40,791 nt of DNA. Source: Candidatus Gastranaerophilales bacterium (lineage in GTDB: Bacteria > Cyanobacteriota > Vampirovibrionia > Gastranaerophilales > Gastranaerophilaceae). The notes beneath the pieces were generated by a model. The model ran no database searches. It was given only the letters and a program-made list of their open reading frames with translations, and had not been told where the DNA came from. Below are positions 15,354 to 24,958 of this stretch, in pieces. Positions within the stretch are counted from its first letter, which is position 1, and every line of letters starts with the position of its first letter. Location: positions 1 through 40,791 of the forward strand of contig UNSJ01000016.1 of NCBI GenBank assembly GCA_900548405.1, in the 5' to 3' direction. Both the position numbers and the translations under genes were made by a program.

Positions 15354-15722
15354 CTAGAACATTAAGCCTGCTTCTCTGGCAGCATCAGCCAAAGCTGCAA
15401 CACGACCGTGATATAAGAATCCTCCGCGGTCAAATACTACACATTCAATACCTTTAACTTTTGCTTTTTTAGCGATTTCTTCACCAACTAATTTAGCTGC
15501 TTCGATGTTTCCGCCGTGAGCTAATTTTTCTTTAAGTTCTTTATCGTTAGATGAAGCTGATGCTAAAGTTACATGGTTAACATCATCAATTAATTGAGCA
15601 TATATATGTTTAGTACTTCTGTAAACAGCAAGTCTTGGGAATTCTGCTGTTCCTGAAAGTTTAATTCTTATAGATCTGTGTCTTTTTTGAGTTTTTGGTT
15701 TTCTGATTTCTTGTTTAATCAT
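15354..15722 (-). CDS. rplR: 50S ribosomal protein L18
   Basis: A 122-aa 5S rRNA-binding protein. It has the basic N-terminus ([19 protein letters not shown]), [16 protein letters not shown] and the C-terminal [24 protein letters not shown] signature. It is the last gene of the S10-spc operon here. In most bacteria rpsE, rpmD, rplO and secY follow, but a terminator and then a J-domain gene lie downstream instead. Confidence 0.97.
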   Translation of the reverse strand: MIKQEIRKPKTQKRHRSIRIKLSGTAEFPRLAVYRSTKHIYAQLIDDVNHVTLASASSNDKELKEKLAHGGNIEAAKLVGEEIAKKAKVKGIECVVFDRGGFLYHGRVAALADAAREAGLMF

Positions 15723-15798
15723 TTTTTTATCCTTTCAATTTACCTGTTTTAGCGGGCTTTTAACCCTCCACATGTAACAACACCATTCTTGAGTTTTA

Positions 15799-15835
15799 TA
15801 CAAAGCTCAATATGGCGGATGCAGCGTATGCTGCC
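15799..15835 (-). repeat. ribosomal intergenic repeat, copy C (rplF-rplR)
   Basis: Immediately after the rplF stop: GCAGC-ATAC-GCTGC hairpin, then ATCCGCCATA and GCTTTGTATA. The same hairpin plus C(A/T)CCGCC arrangement is seen in copies A, B and D. Confidence 0.45.
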
Positions 15836-16374
15836 TATTTCTTACCAGCTTTGCCGGCTTTACGTCTGATGTGTTCGCCTTCATATCTAACACCTTTTCC
15901 TTTGTAAACTTCAGGAGGACGTTTAGATCTGATGAATGCTGCAACATCACCAACTGTTTGTTTATTAGCACCTTTTACAGAGATTTTTGTGTTAGCTTCT
16001 ACTGTAATTGTGATTCCTTCCGGCGGTTCAACTACAACAGGGTGAGAATAACCTAAAGATAAGTTTAGGTTTTTTCCTTCCATGTTAGCACGGTAACCAA
16101 CGCCTTGAATTTCTAATTTCTTTTCAAATAAGTTTTTTACACCGTGAACTGCGTTTGCAACCAAAGTTCTTGATAAACCGTACAAAGCGTCAGTTTCTCT
16201 TGAAGTTCCAACTTTAGAAAGAACGATGTGATTGTCTTCAACTTTTACTGCGATTTCAGGACGAACTTCTACAACTTCTGTTCCGTGAGGACCTTTAGCC
16301 GTAACTGTTTGACCGTTTATAGTAACTTCAACTCCCTGAGGAATTTCGATAGGTAATTTACCAATACGTGACAT
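15835..16374 (-). CDS. rplF: 50S ribosomal protein L6
   Basis: A 179-aa protein with two L6 folds. It starts MSRIGKLPIEIPQGVEV, and the conserved C-terminal IRSKRPPEVYKGKGVRYEGE binds 23S rRNA near the sarcin-ricin loop. A 190-nt structured gap (copy B) separates it from rpsH, wide for a spc operon. Confidence 0.97.
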   Translation of the reverse strand: MSRIGKLPIEIPQGVEVTINGQTVTAKGPHGTEVVEVRPEIAVKVEDNHIVLSKVGTSRETDALYGLSRTLVANAVHGVKNLFEKKLEIQGVGYRANMEGKNLNLSLGYSHPVVVEPPEGITITVEANTKISVKGANKQTVGDVAAFIRSKRPPEVYKGKGVRYEGEHIRRKAGKAGKK

Positions 16375-16460
16375 TTTTTTCTCCTTTTGGTATATTTTGT
16401 AACAAGTTTAAGCTTTTCTACCAATTACGCTTAAATATTTCCACATTAACCTAATAAATA

Positions 16461-16563
16461 TATACAAAGCCTAATGTAGTGGATGGAGTGGTTATGCTCC
16501 TTGTTTAGTTGTCACCTTTTAAGTTCATTCAGAACCCAGGTGGCGGGTGGAGCGGCTACGCTT
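16461..16563 (-). repeat. ribosomal intergenic repeat, copy B (rpsH-rplF)
   Basis: Two units in tandem. The first has hairpin GAAGCG/CGCTCC, CACCCGCCA, GGGTTCTGAATGAACTTA and ACAAGGAGCATA, close to copy A. The second has GGAG-loop-CTCC, CATCCAC and GGCTTTGTATA, close to copy C. The stems keep pairing although their bases differ, which supports an RNA structure. Confidence 0.55.
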
Positions 16564-16959
16564 CTAGTATACGTAGCAAAGAACTTCACCGCCGATGTTT
16601 TCTTTACGAGCTTTTCTGTCTGTTAAAAGACCTTTGCTTGTAGAAACAATAGCGATCCCCATACCGCCTAATACTTTAGGAAGGTTTTTAGCTTTGCTGT
16701 AACTTCTTAAGCCCGGTTTAGAAATTCTTTCTAACTTAGTAATGATAGGTTTGTTTTTCGCATCATATTTTAAAGTAATTTCTAAAACTTTGAATTTTCC
16801 AACTTCTTTTACATTGTAATCAGTAATGAAACCTTCTTCTTTTAATAATTTAGCTAATTGAACTTTTAATTTTGAAGATGGCATTTCTACTGTACTGTGA
16901 GAAACCATATTAGCGTTTCTGATTCTTGTTAGCATATCTGCTATCGGATCTGTATTCAT
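16564..16959 (-). CDS. rpsH: 30S ribosomal protein S8
   Basis: 131 aa starting at [16 protein letters not shown], the universal S8 N-terminus, with AAGGA just upstream. The track back to 16986 has no separate RBS and is not needed. The C-terminal [17 protein letters not shown] and GGEVLCYVY contact 16S helix 21; in E. coli the protein represses the spc operon. It ends at copy B of the intergenic repeat. Confidence 0.97.
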   Translation of the reverse strand: MNTDPIADMLTRIRNANMVSHSTVEMPSSKLKVQLAKLLKEEGFITDYNVKEVGKFKVLEITLKYDAKNKPIITKLERISKPGLRSYSKAKNLPKVLGGMGIAIVSTSKGLLTDRKARKENIGGEVLCYVY

Positions 16960-17153
16960 TTGATTTTCCTTTTTAACTTGTGTCAAAGGTGCAATTAACT
17001 TGCACGCTTTGACTGACTACTTACTAAATTTTTTGTCCGGTTTGAATTTTAATTCACCTTGACAGGTTTTTAGCAGTTTAGCAAGTCAATAAAGTTTATA
17101 AATTCTATTTATATTTCTTTATGCCTTACTTAATGCTTTAGATTGCTCTGTTA

Positions 17154-17360
17154 CTACCAGCTTGCTTTTGTAACGCCAGGTAATAAACCTTGGTGAGCCA
17201 TTTTTCTTAGACAAATTCTGCAAAGACCAAAATCTCTGTGGAATCCGTGAGGTCTTCCGCAAATGCTGCATCTGTTATGTAATCTAACAGTAGGGTATTT
17301 GCCTGCTGCAGCTAATTTTGCTCTTTTTAGTTCTTTATCTATCATCGCTTTCTTAGCCAT
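17154..17360 (-). CDS. rpsZ: 30S ribosomal protein S14, zinc-binding form
   Basis: A short S14 (68 aa) with four zinc ligands, C31, C34, C47 and C50 (CSIC...CRIC), so it is the zinc-type paralogue rather than the longer zinc-free type. Residues 1-20 are a slightly longer N-terminus than in the usual 61-aa form. It sits between rplE and rpsH, as expected for the spc operon. A 194-nt AT-rich gap with no recognisable gene separates it from rpsH. Confidence 0.95.
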   Translation of the reverse strand: MAKKAMIDKELKRAKLAAAGKYPTVRLHNRCSICGRPHGFHRDFGLCRICLRKMAHQGLLPGVTKASW

Positions 17361-17419
17361 GAATTTCTCCTTCGTTCTGTTTTTTGTTTTTACTTATCTG
17401 ATAAACAGTATAGCATATA

Positions 17420-17980
17420 CTATTTATTCATTCCTTTAAAAGGCATTCCTAATAATCTTAATAATTCTCTAGCTTCATCATCAGTTTCAGCTGTTGTAAT
17501 TATAGATACGTTCATACCCTTAACTAAATCAACTTCTTCATAAGTGATTTCAGGGAATAATGCTTGTTCTTTTAAACCTAAAGTATAGTTGCCGCGTCCG
17601 TCGAAACTTTTAGCGCTTATGCCTCTAAAGTCACGAATACGAGGAAGAACTACACAAATAAGTTTTTGTAAGAAATCATACATTCTTTCGCCGCGCAATG
17701 TAACCATTGCACCAACAGGCATACCTTCTCTTAATTTATAAGATGCAATTGATTTTTTAGCTTTTGTAACTACGCATTTTTGACCTGCGATTTTTGTTAA
17801 TTGAGCTTCAATTACTTCTGCAATTTTAGAGTTGTGAGAAGCTTCACCAACGCCCATATTTAAAACGATTTTGTGAAGTTTTGGAACTTGGTTAATATTT
17901 TTGTAACCAAATTTTTCTTTCATTGCTGAAATGATTTCTTCTTGATATTTAGCTTTTAAACTTTTAGTTTTTGTTGTCAT
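17420..17980 (-). CDS. rplE: 50S ribosomal protein L5
   Basis: A 186-aa 5S rRNA-binding protein of the central protuberance. Signatures are [11 protein letters not shown], the basic [21 protein letters not shown] block, and [17 protein letters not shown]. It has standard length and a normal operon position between rplX and rpsZ. Confidence 0.97.
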   Translation of the reverse strand: MTTKTKSLKAKYQEEIISAMKEKFGYKNINQVPKLHKIVLNMGVGEASHNSKIAEVIEAQLTKIAGQKCVVTKAKKSIASYKLREGMPVGAMVTLRGERMYDFLQKLICVVLPRIRDFRGISAKSFDGRGNYTLGLKEQALFPEITYEEVDLVKGMNVSIITTAETDDEARELLRLLGMPFKGMNK

Positions 17981-18039
17981 TTTCGTATTTCCTTAATCCT
18001 ACGATACAATAACATTATACTACAAACATACGATTTGCA

Positions 18040-18384
18040 TTATAATTTTTTTGCATCTAATTGTTCACCACATTTTTTACAAACACGAACTTTTTTACCG
18101 TCTACGACTTCATGTTTGATCCTTGTCGGTTTTTCGCATGCAGGGCATACAACCATAACTTTTGAAGCATCTAAAGGAGCCTCAATTTTTATAAGTCCGC
18201 CTTGAATGCCTGCCATAGGTTGAGGTTTTTGAGCTTTAGTAACCATATTTAAACCTTCAACTGTAACAGTTCCTTCAGCAATATTTACTTTTTTAATATT
18301 GCCTTCTTTTCCTTTATCTTTGCCTGCGATAATCATTACTCTGTCAGTATTTTTCACATGCAATTTTTTCTTTTTGTCTGTCAT
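18040..18384 (-). CDS. rplX: 50S ribosomal protein L24
   Basis: A 114-aa assembly-initiating protein: KOW motif VMIIAGKDKGKEGNIKKV near the N-terminus and a C-terminal ribbon with C80/C83 (CPAC) and C102/C105 (CKKC), four cysteines that could bind zinc. Confidence 0.96.
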   Translation of the reverse strand: MTDKKKKLHVKNTDRVMIIAGKDKGKEGNIKKVNIAEGTVTVEGLNMVTKAQKPQPMAGIQGGLIKIEAPLDASKVMVVCPACEKPTRIKHEVVDGKKVRVCKKCGEQLDAKKL

Positions 18385-18511
18385 TGTTTTATTCCTTTTG
18401 TTTATTACTCAAATTTTATTGTGAGTTCTGTTCGCTTGCACTAACGGGTTAACCTATGCCTGCTTGTCTTGTACTTCTGCAAGCTAAGCTGTCGCCCTCT
18501 GCTCGCTCACG

Positions 18512-18880
18512 CTAGATAACTTCCGGAGCTAAAGAAACGATTTTCATATAACCTTTATCTCTTAATTCACGAGCTACCGGTCCGAAAACACGTGTTCCGC
18601 GCGGATTACCGTCTTTGTTGATGATTACTGCTGCGTTTTCGTCAAATCTGATAACAGAACCGTCATTACGTTTGATATCAGCTTTAGTCCTTACAACAAC
18701 AGCTCTAACAACTTCAGATTTTTTTACAGGCATATTAGGGTTAGCATCTTTAACTGCTGCTACAATTTCATCGCCAACTGCTGCAAATTTTTTGTTTGAA
18801 CTTCCCATTACACGAATGCATAAAAGTTCTTTTGCACCTGTATTATCTGCTACTTCTAGTCTTGTTTCTTGTTGTATCAT
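18512..18880 (-). CDS. rplN: 50S ribosomal protein L14
   Basis: 122 aa, starting [20 protein letters not shown], with the conserved [20 protein letters not shown] region (here [15 protein letters not shown]) at the C-terminus. First gene of the spc part. A 127-nt gap to rplX contains a GC-richer structured segment right after the TAG stop. Confidence 0.97.
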   Translation of the reverse strand: MIQQETRLEVADNTGAKELLCIRVMGSSNKKFAAVGDEIVAAVKDANPNMPVKKSEVVRAVVVRTKADIKRNDGSVIRFDENAAVIINKDGNPRGTRVFGPVARELRDKGYMKIVSLAPEVI

Positions 18881-18988
18881 TTTTCTTTTCCTTTATATTA
18901 AAGAATGTTTTACTTGTTTGGCAGCGCATTATCTATGCAATGTTGCCGTCCTGAAATTGGTTCAGGATGAAAGGACAGTGTTATAACA

Positions 18989-19234
18989 CTATCTAGCTTT
19001 TTCTACTACTTCTGCCAATGTCCAGCGTTTGTCTCCTGAAATAGGTCTTGATTCAATGATTCTTACGATATCACCTTCTGAACAAACGTTGTTTTCATCA
19101 TGTGCTTTGTAGTTTTTATTTGATTCAATAATCTTTTTGTATTTTGGATGTGGTTCATAGTCTGCAACTTTTACAACAATTGTTTTGTCCATTTTGTTGC
19201 TGATTACGATTCCTTGTTTTTCTTTTTTAGGCAT
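18989..19234 (-). CDS. rpsQ: 30S ribosomal protein S17
   Basis: 81 aa with the S17 OB fold: [35 protein letters not shown] and the C-terminal [19 protein letters not shown]. Its RBS (ACAAGGAG) is supplied by the tail of repeat copy D. Downstream, a CCTGAA/TTTCAGG hairpin lies before rplN. Confidence 0.97.
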   Translation of the reverse strand: MPKKEKQGIVISNKMDKTIVVKVADYEPHPKYKKIIESNKNYKAHDENNVCSEGDIVRIIESRPISGDKRWTLAEVVEKAR

Positions 19235-19249
19235 TTTATTTATTTCTCC

Positions 19250-19307
19250 TTGTTTGTACCTATAAGTTTATGAAAAACCTATCGGGCGGATGAAGCGGCT
19301 ATGCTTC
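19250..19307 (-). repeat. ribosomal intergenic repeat, copy D (rpmC-rpsQ)
   Basis: The hairpin GAAGC-ATAGCC-GCTTC spans the rpmC stop codon. Then come ATCCGCC, GGTTTTTCATAAACTTA and ACAAGGAG, the same order of elements as copies A and B. The final AAGGAG is the rpsQ ribosome-binding site. Confidence 0.5.
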
Positions 19308-19487
19308 TTTTTCTTTTATTACTGTTTTAGCTTGAGCTATTTGTCTTTTTGTTTTAGAAATCAATGCTGTGTTTTCTAATTTGTGAGTTGAAAGTTGAAG
19401 TTTGTAGTTAAACAAATCTTTTTTCCAGTCAACGATAGCACTTTGTAGCTCATCTACTGATTTTTCGCGCATTTCATTTAATTTCAT
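19299..19487 (-). CDS. rpmC: 50S ribosomal protein L29
   Basis: A short helical-hairpin protein (62 aa): MKLNEMREKSVDELQSAI and, near the end, ALISKTKRQIAQAKTVIKEK. It sits at the exit tunnel. The order rplP-rpmC-rpsQ is normal. Confidence 0.96.
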   Translation of the reverse strand: MKLNEMREKSVDELQSAIVDWKKDLFNYKLQLSTHKLENTALISKTKRQIAQAKTVIKEKEA

Positions 19488-19541
19488 TTTATTAGTTTCC
19501 TTCTATCTTTTATGAAATCCCTTATGGGATAAGCTATAAGC

Positions 19542-19961
19542 TTACGCTTCTAACTTGCTTTTTTCTACTACTTTAACTTTGATAGGCAGTTTTTGAGCAG
19601 CTAATTCTAATGCGTGAACTGCAACATTTCTATCGAAATAGTCAAGTTCGAAAAGAATTCTGTTTGGTTTAACTACTGCTACCCAATATTCCAAGTTACC
19701 TTTACCTGAACCCATACGAGTTTCTGCAGGTTTTGCTGTAATTGGTTTATCAGGGAATATTTTTATCCAAACGTTACCGCCACGTTTGATTTCACGAGTC
19801 ATTGCACGACGTGCAGCCTCGATTTGTCTGCTGGTAATCCAGCCGGGTTCTTGGGCTTGAAGTGCATATCCGCCAAATTCTAATTTTGTTCCTCTGGTTT
19901 CATGACCTTTCATGTTGCCCTTCATCATTTTGCGGTATTTAGTTTTTTTAGGCTGTAACAT
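19542..19961 (-). CDS. rplP: 50S ribosomal protein L16
   Basis: 139 aa starting [19 protein letters not shown], with [20 protein letters not shown], the basic [12 protein letters not shown] loop and [18 protein letters not shown], all hallmarks of L16. Standard position after rpsC. Confidence 0.97.
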   Translation of the reverse strand: MLQPKKTKYRKMMKGNMKGHETRGTKLEFGGYALQAQEPGWITSRQIEAARRAMTREIKRGGNVWIKIFPDKPITAKPAETRMGSGKGNLEYWVAVVKPNRILFELDYFDRNVAVHALELAAQKLPIKVKVVEKSKLEA

Positions 19962-20010
19962 TTTATTTGCTCCTGTTATTTTTACTTTTATTTTCTTCTA
20001 GTTGTATATG

Positions 20011-20739
20011 TTATTCAGCAGTTTCAACAGCTCTGCGTTTTGGACGTCTTGCGCCTTTGTCAGAACCTTCTTTACCGCTTTTAGCTTTAATGTTTTGGTC
20101 TGCTTTTTCACCAGGCATTAAGTTACCTTTGAAAACCCAAACTTTAACACCAATTTTACCCATTATAGTATCTGCTTCAGTGAAACCGTAATCTACGTCA
20201 GCTCTAAGAGTTTGAAGAGGAATTCTTCCTTCTTTAGCCCATTCTGAACGAGCGATTTCAGCACCGCCTAAACGACCTGATACCATAACTTTAATACCTT
20301 GAGCGCCTGCTCTCATTGTACGTTGCATTGCTTGTTTCATTGCACGTCTGAAAGCTACACGTTTTTCTAATTGTTGAGCAATTGCTTCTGCAACAAGTTG
20401 AGCATCAGCATCAATTCTTGCTACTTCTACAACGTTGATGATAATAGGTTTGCCGATATATTTAGAAACTTCTTTTTTAAGATCGTCAATACCTTGACCA
20501 CCGCGACCAACAACTATACCTGGTTTTGCTGTAACAACTGTTACTGTTGTATTTTGAGCTTTTCTTGCGATTAAAATCTTAGAAATACCTGCTGTATAAA
20601 GTTTTTTCTTAATAAATTTTCTGATTTTTGCATCTTCTGCAACGAATTGGCCATAATCTTTAACCTTAGCAAACCATGTGCTTACCCAAGGTTGAATTAT
20701 ACCGATTCTAAATCCTGTTGGATGTGTTTTTTGTCCCAT
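20011..20739 (-). CDS. rpsC: 30S ribosomal protein S3
   Basis: 242 aa: N-terminal [13 protein letters not shown], a KH domain with its loop written [13 protein letters not shown], and the C-terminal S3 domain ([20 protein letters not shown]). A basic Lys/Arg tail of about 30 residues follows. Part of the mRNA entry channel. Confidence 0.97.
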   Translation of the reverse strand: MGQKTHPTGFRIGIIQPWVSTWFAKVKDYGQFVAEDAKIRKFIKKKLYTAGISKILIARKAQNTTVTVVTAKPGIVVGRGGQGIDDLKKEVSKYIGKPIIINVVEVARIDADAQLVAEAIAQQLEKRVAFRRAMKQAMQRTMRAGAQGIKVMVSGRLGGAEIARSEWAKEGRIPLQTLRADVDYGFTEADTIMGKIGVKVWVFKGNLMPGEKADQNIKAKSGKEGSDKGARRPKRRAVETAE

Positions 20740-20763
20740 TTTATTTACCTTTTGTTATTACTA

Positions 20764-21105
20764 CTACTTTTTAGTGATGTCACTAACTTTTAATGTTAAA
20801 TGAGAAGTGCGTTTTAGTCTTGAATACATACGACCTTGCGCTCTTGTTCTTGCTCTTTTATATGAAACGCTTTCGTCAGCAAAGATTTCAGAAACCTTTA
20901 AGCTTTCAGCGCTTACGCCATATTTTTCTTGTGCATTTGCAACAGCAGCTTTCAAGTTCTTTTCAACTACTCTTGCTGCAAAATAAGGCATAAAACGTAA
21001 CATGTCTTGAGCTTCAACGACAGATTTTCCTCTAACTTCGTTGATTACTCTGCGAAGTTTTCTTGCTGTCATTTTAATATCAGTTTGTCTTGATTTAGCT
21101 TCCAT
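20764..21105 (-). CDS. rplV: 50S ribosomal protein L22
   Basis: 113 aa. Contains the conserved KMTARKLRRVINEVRGKSV at the N-terminus and the tunnel-lining hairpin region RARTRAQGRMYSRLKRTSHL. Follows rpsS as usual. Confidence 0.97.
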   Translation of the reverse strand: MEAKSRQTDIKMTARKLRRVINEVRGKSVVEAQDMLRFMPYFAARVVEKNLKAAVANAQEKYGVSAESLKVSEIFADESVSYKRARTRAQGRMYSRLKRTSHLTLKVSDITKK

Positions 21106-21184
21106 TGTTATTTTCCTTATATTTTACTTGGCTTCATGTTTGTTTGCTTTTATGTGGAAATTTTTTCCCTAAAGCTAACTAACG

Positions 21185-21466
21185 TTATTTTCTTTTAGCA
21201 GTCTTATCAGAACCTGCGTGTCCTTTGTATAATCTTGTAGGTGCAAACTCGCCTAATTTGTGTCCAATCATTTGTTCAGTTACATAAACAGGAACATGAG
21301 TTTTTCCGTTGTGAACGGCGATTGTATGACCTAACATATCAGGAACAATCATTGATGCTCTTGACCAAGTTTTAATAACTTTATGTTCTGAGTTTGCATT
21401 CATTTTTGCGATTTTATTTTGTAGAGCTTCTTCTACGTATGGACCTTTTTTTAATGAACGTGCCAT
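21185..21466 (-). CDS. rpsS: 30S ribosomal protein S19
   Basis: 93 aa: [15 protein letters not shown], then [20 protein letters not shown] and the C-terminal [28 protein letters not shown] hairpin (21500-21514) lies between rplB and this gene. Confidence 0.97.
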   Translation of the reverse strand: MARSLKKGPYVEEALQNKIAKMNANSEHKVIKTWSRASMIVPDMLGHTIAVHNGKTHVPVYVTEQMIGHKLGEFAPTRLYKGHAGSDKTAKRK

Positions 21467-21536
21467 TAATTTATTCTCCTTATTGGTTCTAAGGCTTACG
21501 GGGCATAAAGCCCCATTACCTATATATTGTTATTTC

Positions 21537-22364
21537 TTATTTTTTTCTTCTTCTAACGATTAATTTGTCAGAAGCTTTACCTTTTTTACGTGTCTTATAG
21601 CCAAGAGCCGGTTTACCCCAAGGTGTTTTAGGGTGTCCGCCTGGACCTGTTTTACCTTCACCACCACCGTGAGGGTGATCGCAAGGGTTCATTGTAACAC
21701 CACGTACTGTCGGTCTGATACCCATGTAACGTTTTCTTCCTGCTTTACCGATTGATAAGTTTTTGAATTCTGAGTTACCTAAAGTACCGATAGTAGCCAT
21801 GCATTCTTTTCTTACCATTCTCATTTCTGAAGAAGGAAGTTTAATTGTTACGTAGTTACCTTCTTTAGCCATTACTTGAGCTGCATTACCTGCAGATCTA
21901 ACCATAACGCCGCCACGACCAGGTGTAAGTTCGATATTGTGAACAATTGTACCTAACGGAATTAATTCAAGCGGAAGTGCGTTACCAATTTGAACCGGTG
22001 CTTCAGGACCGCTTACGATTACGTCGCCTACGTTTAAACCTTCAGGTGTTAAGATATATCTTTTTTCACCGTCTGCGTAGAATACTAATGAAATTCTAAC
22101 GTTTCTGTTCGGATCGTATTCGATTGTTTTAACTGTTGCCGGTACGCCGAATTTTTCACGTTTAAAATCTATGATACGGTATGTTCTTTTTACACCGCCG
22201 CCTTTGTGACGACATGTAATTCTACCTGTATTATTTCTTCCTGCTGTTTTTTTCAATGGTTTTAACAATGATTTTTCAGGAGTTGTGCAAGTGATTTCTT
22301 GATAATCACTTTTTGTCATCCCTCTTTGACCTGGAGATGTCGGATTTATTTTTCTGATTGCCAT
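21537..22364 (-). CDS. rplB: 50S ribosomal protein L2
   Basis: 275 aa, near the peptidyl-transferase centre. The HPHGGGEG motif (with the key His) is near residue 228, and the basic N-terminus ([16 protein letters not shown]) is typical. Confidence 0.98.
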   Translation of the reverse strand: MAIRKINPTSPGQRGMTKSDYQEITCTTPEKSLLKPLKKTAGRNNTGRITCRHKGGGVKRTYRIIDFKREKFGVPATVKTIEYDPNRNVRISLVFYADGEKRYILTPEGLNVGDVIVSGPEAPVQIGNALPLELIPLGTIVHNIELTPGRGGVMVRSAGNAAQVMAKEGNYVTIKLPSSEMRMVRKECMATIGTLGNSEFKNLSIGKAGRKRYMGIRPTVRGVTMNPCDHPHGGGEGKTGPGGHPKTPWGKPALGYKTRKKGKASDKLIVRRRKK

Positions 22365-22439
22365 TTTTTGTTTTCTCCTTTAATTGGCTTGGTATCTTTT
22401 ACAGGATATATGCCTTACACCCTGTTTTTGCTGCTCTTA

Positions 22440-22748
22440 TTAAACAGCAACTAATTCTTCAATCGGATCGCCTTCGATTGTTACGATGGCTTTTTTAGAA
22501 GAATCTGTTCTTCCGAATTTATATCCCATTCTTTTTTCGTGTGATGGCATATAAACTGTTCTTACTTTTTTAACTTTTCTTCCAGGAAAAGCTAATTCTA
22601 TTGCTTGAGCAATTTCAACTTTTGTAGCATCTTTTGTTACTTCAAAAGTGTATTGTCCAAGAGATGTAGCACCTACTGATTTTTCAGTTATGATAGGTTT
22701 TTTAATTACATCAAATAACTTTTCTGTATTTGTTCTTGCTTTACTCAT
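22440..22748 (-). CDS. rplW: 50S ribosomal protein L23
   Basis: 102 aa. KKPIITEKSVGATSLGQYTF at the start and KVKKVRTVYMPSHEKRMGYK are family signatures; docking site for trigger factor and SRP at the tunnel exit. The ATG overlaps the rplD stop by one base, so translation is coupled. Confidence 0.96.
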   Translation of the reverse strand: MSKARTNTEKLFDVIKKPIITEKSVGATSLGQYTFEVTKDATKVEIAQAIELAFPGRKVKKVRTVYMPSHEKRMGYKFGRTDSSKKAIVTIEGDPIEELVAV

Positions 22749-23374
22749 TATTGTAGCCTTTCTGTTATATCGTTAACAGCAGATTCAGTAATTACAACAG
22801 AATCAGCTTCTAATAAATCTTTCACATTAAGGTTTGAAGGTAAAATAATTCTTACGCTCGGGATGTTTCTTGCTGCTAATTCTAAGTATTTGTTTTCAGC
22901 AGCTTTTACATCAGCAACGATTAAAGTTTTACCTGAAACGTTTAATGATTTTAATGCACTAACCATCAATTTAGTTTTTGGTTCAGTAATTGTAGAAAAA
23001 TCTTTAACTACAACCATTTGTTCACTTCTAGCTGACAATGCTGATTTTAAAGCTAATTTTCTTGCTTTTTGAGGCATGTTAAAGCTGTAATCACGTGGTT
23101 GAGGTCCAAAGATAACGCCGCCGCCTGCAAACAATGGAGAACGTAAAGAACCTGCTCTTGCTCTGCCTGTTCCTTTTTGTTTCCAAGGTTTTCTGCCGCC
23201 GCCTGAAACTTCTGCTCTTGTTTTGCAAGAAGCTGAACCTTGACGTGCATTGTTTAATTGTCTTCTTAATGCTAAGTGCATTACATGTAAATTGGGTTCA
23301 ACACCAAAAACACTTTCGTTTAAAGTGATTTCACCTAATTTTTCTCCATTTGTATTTAATATTTCTTTTGACAT
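22748..23374 (-). CDS. rplD: 50S ribosomal protein L4
   Basis: 208 aa. The conserved loop TRAEVSGGGRKPWKQKGTGR (about residues 54-73) lines the exit tunnel. In E. coli L4 also represses the S10 operon through the leader RNA; no such leader is obvious before rpsJ here. Confidence 0.97.
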   Translation of the reverse strand: MSKEILNTNGEKLGEITLNESVFGVEPNLHVMHLALRRQLNNARQGSASCKTRAEVSGGGRKPWKQKGTGRARAGSLRSPLFAGGGVIFGPQPRDYSFNMPQKARKLALKSALSARSEQMVVVKDFSTITEPKTKLMVSALKSLNVSGKTLIVADVKAAENKYLELAARNIPSVRIILPSNLNVKDLLEADSVVITESAVNDITERLQ

Positions 23375-23490
23375 TTTGTTATTTCCTTATTATTAAATAT
23401 TATCTCCGTTTAAGACTGCTTACCGCTTGCAGTTGCTTTATTTGGCAAGACCAGCCGGTTTTAATGACTTACCTTGTCTTGTATATAAAA

Positions 23491-24126
23491 CTAATTCCAT
23501 TTAGTTCTTGTTGGAACGATTGTTACCAATCTGCCTTCGCATCCGGGTACTGAACCTTTTACTAATACTAAGCTGTTATCAGCATCAACTTTAACTAATT
23601 TAAGTTTAGTAATAGTAACTCTTTCATTGCCCATGTTACCGGCCATTCTTTTACCTTTAATAACACGGCTTGGAGTTGTACCTGCGCCGATAGAACCTGG
23701 TTCTCTGTGGTTTTTAGAACCGTGTCCCATAGGTCCTCTTGAGAAGTTCCATCTTTTTACAGTACCTTGGAATCCTTTGCCGATTGATTTTCCGCAAACG
23801 TCAACTTTTTCTACGTTATCTAATACTGATAATTCGATTTTGTCGCCTACTTTGTAGTCTTGTGGATTGTCAATTCTGAATTCTTGAAGGTGTCTGAAAT
23901 TTTCTAAGTTATTTTTCTTAAAGTGACCGATTTCAGCTTTAGTTAAGTGTTTTTCTTTAGCTGCGATTGTGCCTACTTGAATTGCGTTGTAGCCGTCTTT
24001 TTCAACTGTTTTTACTTGAGTAACAACAATCGGATCTACTTTAATTACAGTTACGGGGATAGCTAATCCTTGTTCGTCAAAGATTTGAGTCATTCCCAAT
24101 TTTTTACCTATTACACCTAGTGTCAT
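23491..24126 (-). CDS. rplC: 50S ribosomal protein L3
   Basis: 211 aa: LGVIGKKLGMTQIFDEQG at the N-terminus and the finger region KRWNFSRGPMGHGSKNHREP reaching the peptidyl-transferase centre. It is separated from rpsJ by an unusual 304-nt gap. Confidence 0.97.
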   Translation of the reverse strand: MTLGVIGKKLGMTQIFDEQGLAIPVTVIKVDPIVVTQVKTVEKDGYNAIQVGTIAAKEKHLTKAEIGHFKKNNLENFRHLQEFRIDNPQDYKVGDKIELSVLDNVEKVDVCGKSIGKGFQGTVKRWNFSRGPMGHGSKNHREPGSIGAGTTPSRVIKGKRMAGNMGNERVTITKLKLVKVDADNSLVLVKGSVPGCEGRLVTIVPTRTKWN

Positions 24127-24430
24127 ATTCTACCTTTCTTGCTCGCCATACTTGGTACGGACACAAATCCGTCCCTATTTCTGGGTTGCATTTTCTCTTG
24201 CGAGCGCTACGTCTTGCTAATCTTTACCTAATTTGAGGGCTTTCACCTCAACAGCCTTTCGGCTGTCCTGAATGAAGTTTTGCTTCAATCAGCCGCAGTT
24301 CACATTACATGCATAATGCTTATTTAGTTTTCAAAAAGTTTCATCTTGCTCGTTCGCCTTAAACGTGTTTCCTGTTGCCAACTTTAAAGATTTTTTTTGT
24401 TGGTAAGCTTTCACACTCGGCTCATTCGCG
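24127..24430 (-). other. 304-nt structured intergenic region between rpsJ and rplC
   Basis: I see no gene. In message sense it holds several hairpins: ACAGCC-GAAA-GGCTGT (24251-24266, a GNRA tetraloop), CTGA-T-TGAAG/CTTCA-T-TCAG (24268-24292, one internal mismatch) and ACGGA/TCCGT (24157-24172). rpsJ and rplC usually lie close together, so this may be a relocated regulatory leader or an expanded repeat like those between later genes. Confidence 0.5.
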
Positions 24431-24748
24431 CTATAATTTAACTTCGATATCTACACCAGCCGGTAGATCTAATCTGCCTAATTCTTCAACTGTTTGTTGA
24501 GTTGGTTCGTATATATCGATAATACGTTTATGGGTTCTCATTTCAAAGTGTTCACGAGATTTTTTATCTACGTGTGGAGAACGTAATACGCAATATATAC
24601 GTCTTTTAGTAGGTAAAGGAATAGGACCAGCTACTTTAGCGTCTGTTCTTTTTGCTGTTTCTACGATTTTGTCTGAAGATACGTCAATTAATTTATGATC
24701 GTATGCTTTTAAACAAACTCTGATTCTTTGTCTTTTTGTGCTTGCCAT
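24431..24748 (-). CDS. rpsJ: 30S ribosomal protein S10
   Basis: 105 aa. I take [19 protein letters not shown] (ATG 24748) as the start; AAGGA lies about 6 nt upstream, and the ATG two codons earlier would overlap that site. [20 protein letters not shown] and the [13 protein letters not shown]-terminus are diagnostic. First gene of the operon, also the NusG/NusB transcription partner. Confidence 0.97.
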   Translation of the reverse strand: MASTKRQRIRVCLKAYDHKLIDVSSDKIVETAKRTDAKVAGPIPLPTKRRIYCVLRSPHVDKKSREHFEMRTHKRIIDIYEPTQQTVEELGRLDLPAGVDIEVKL

Positions 24749-24848
24749 TTGCATTCCTTTTTCTTTTTAATTTCTGTATTACACTGCCTGGAAGTGCTAT
24801 TCTACAAATATTTCGGATATTAGTAAATACTTTATTCCAAGCATATCA

Positions 24849-24877
24849 ATGGTAAAACAAACAAAATCAGCTGTCAA
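24849..24877 (-). promoter_or_regulatory. S10 operon promoter
   Basis: On the minus strand: TTGACA (24872-24877), 17 nt, TACCAT (24849-24854). The expected leader to rpsJ is about 95 nt. Confidence 0.55.
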
Positions 24878-24923
24878 CAGTGAGATTTGAAAAATGTATA
24901 GATTTGTAAATCCCTGTTAAGAT

Positions 24924-24958
24924 AAAAAAAGATTAACCAGTTGGTTAATCTTTTTTTT
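24924..24958 (-). terminator. strong terminator of minCDE
   Basis: GATTAACCA (24931-24939) and TGGTTAATC (24942-24950), flanked by seven or more A and T that extend the stem. The minE stop codon lies inside the stem. Symmetric, so it works in both directions. Confidence 0.92.

Noticed and set aside
24755..24848. Possible S10-leader L4-binding structure upstream of rpsJ
   Set aside because: The leader is only about 95 nt and I could not find a convincing set of conserved stems there.
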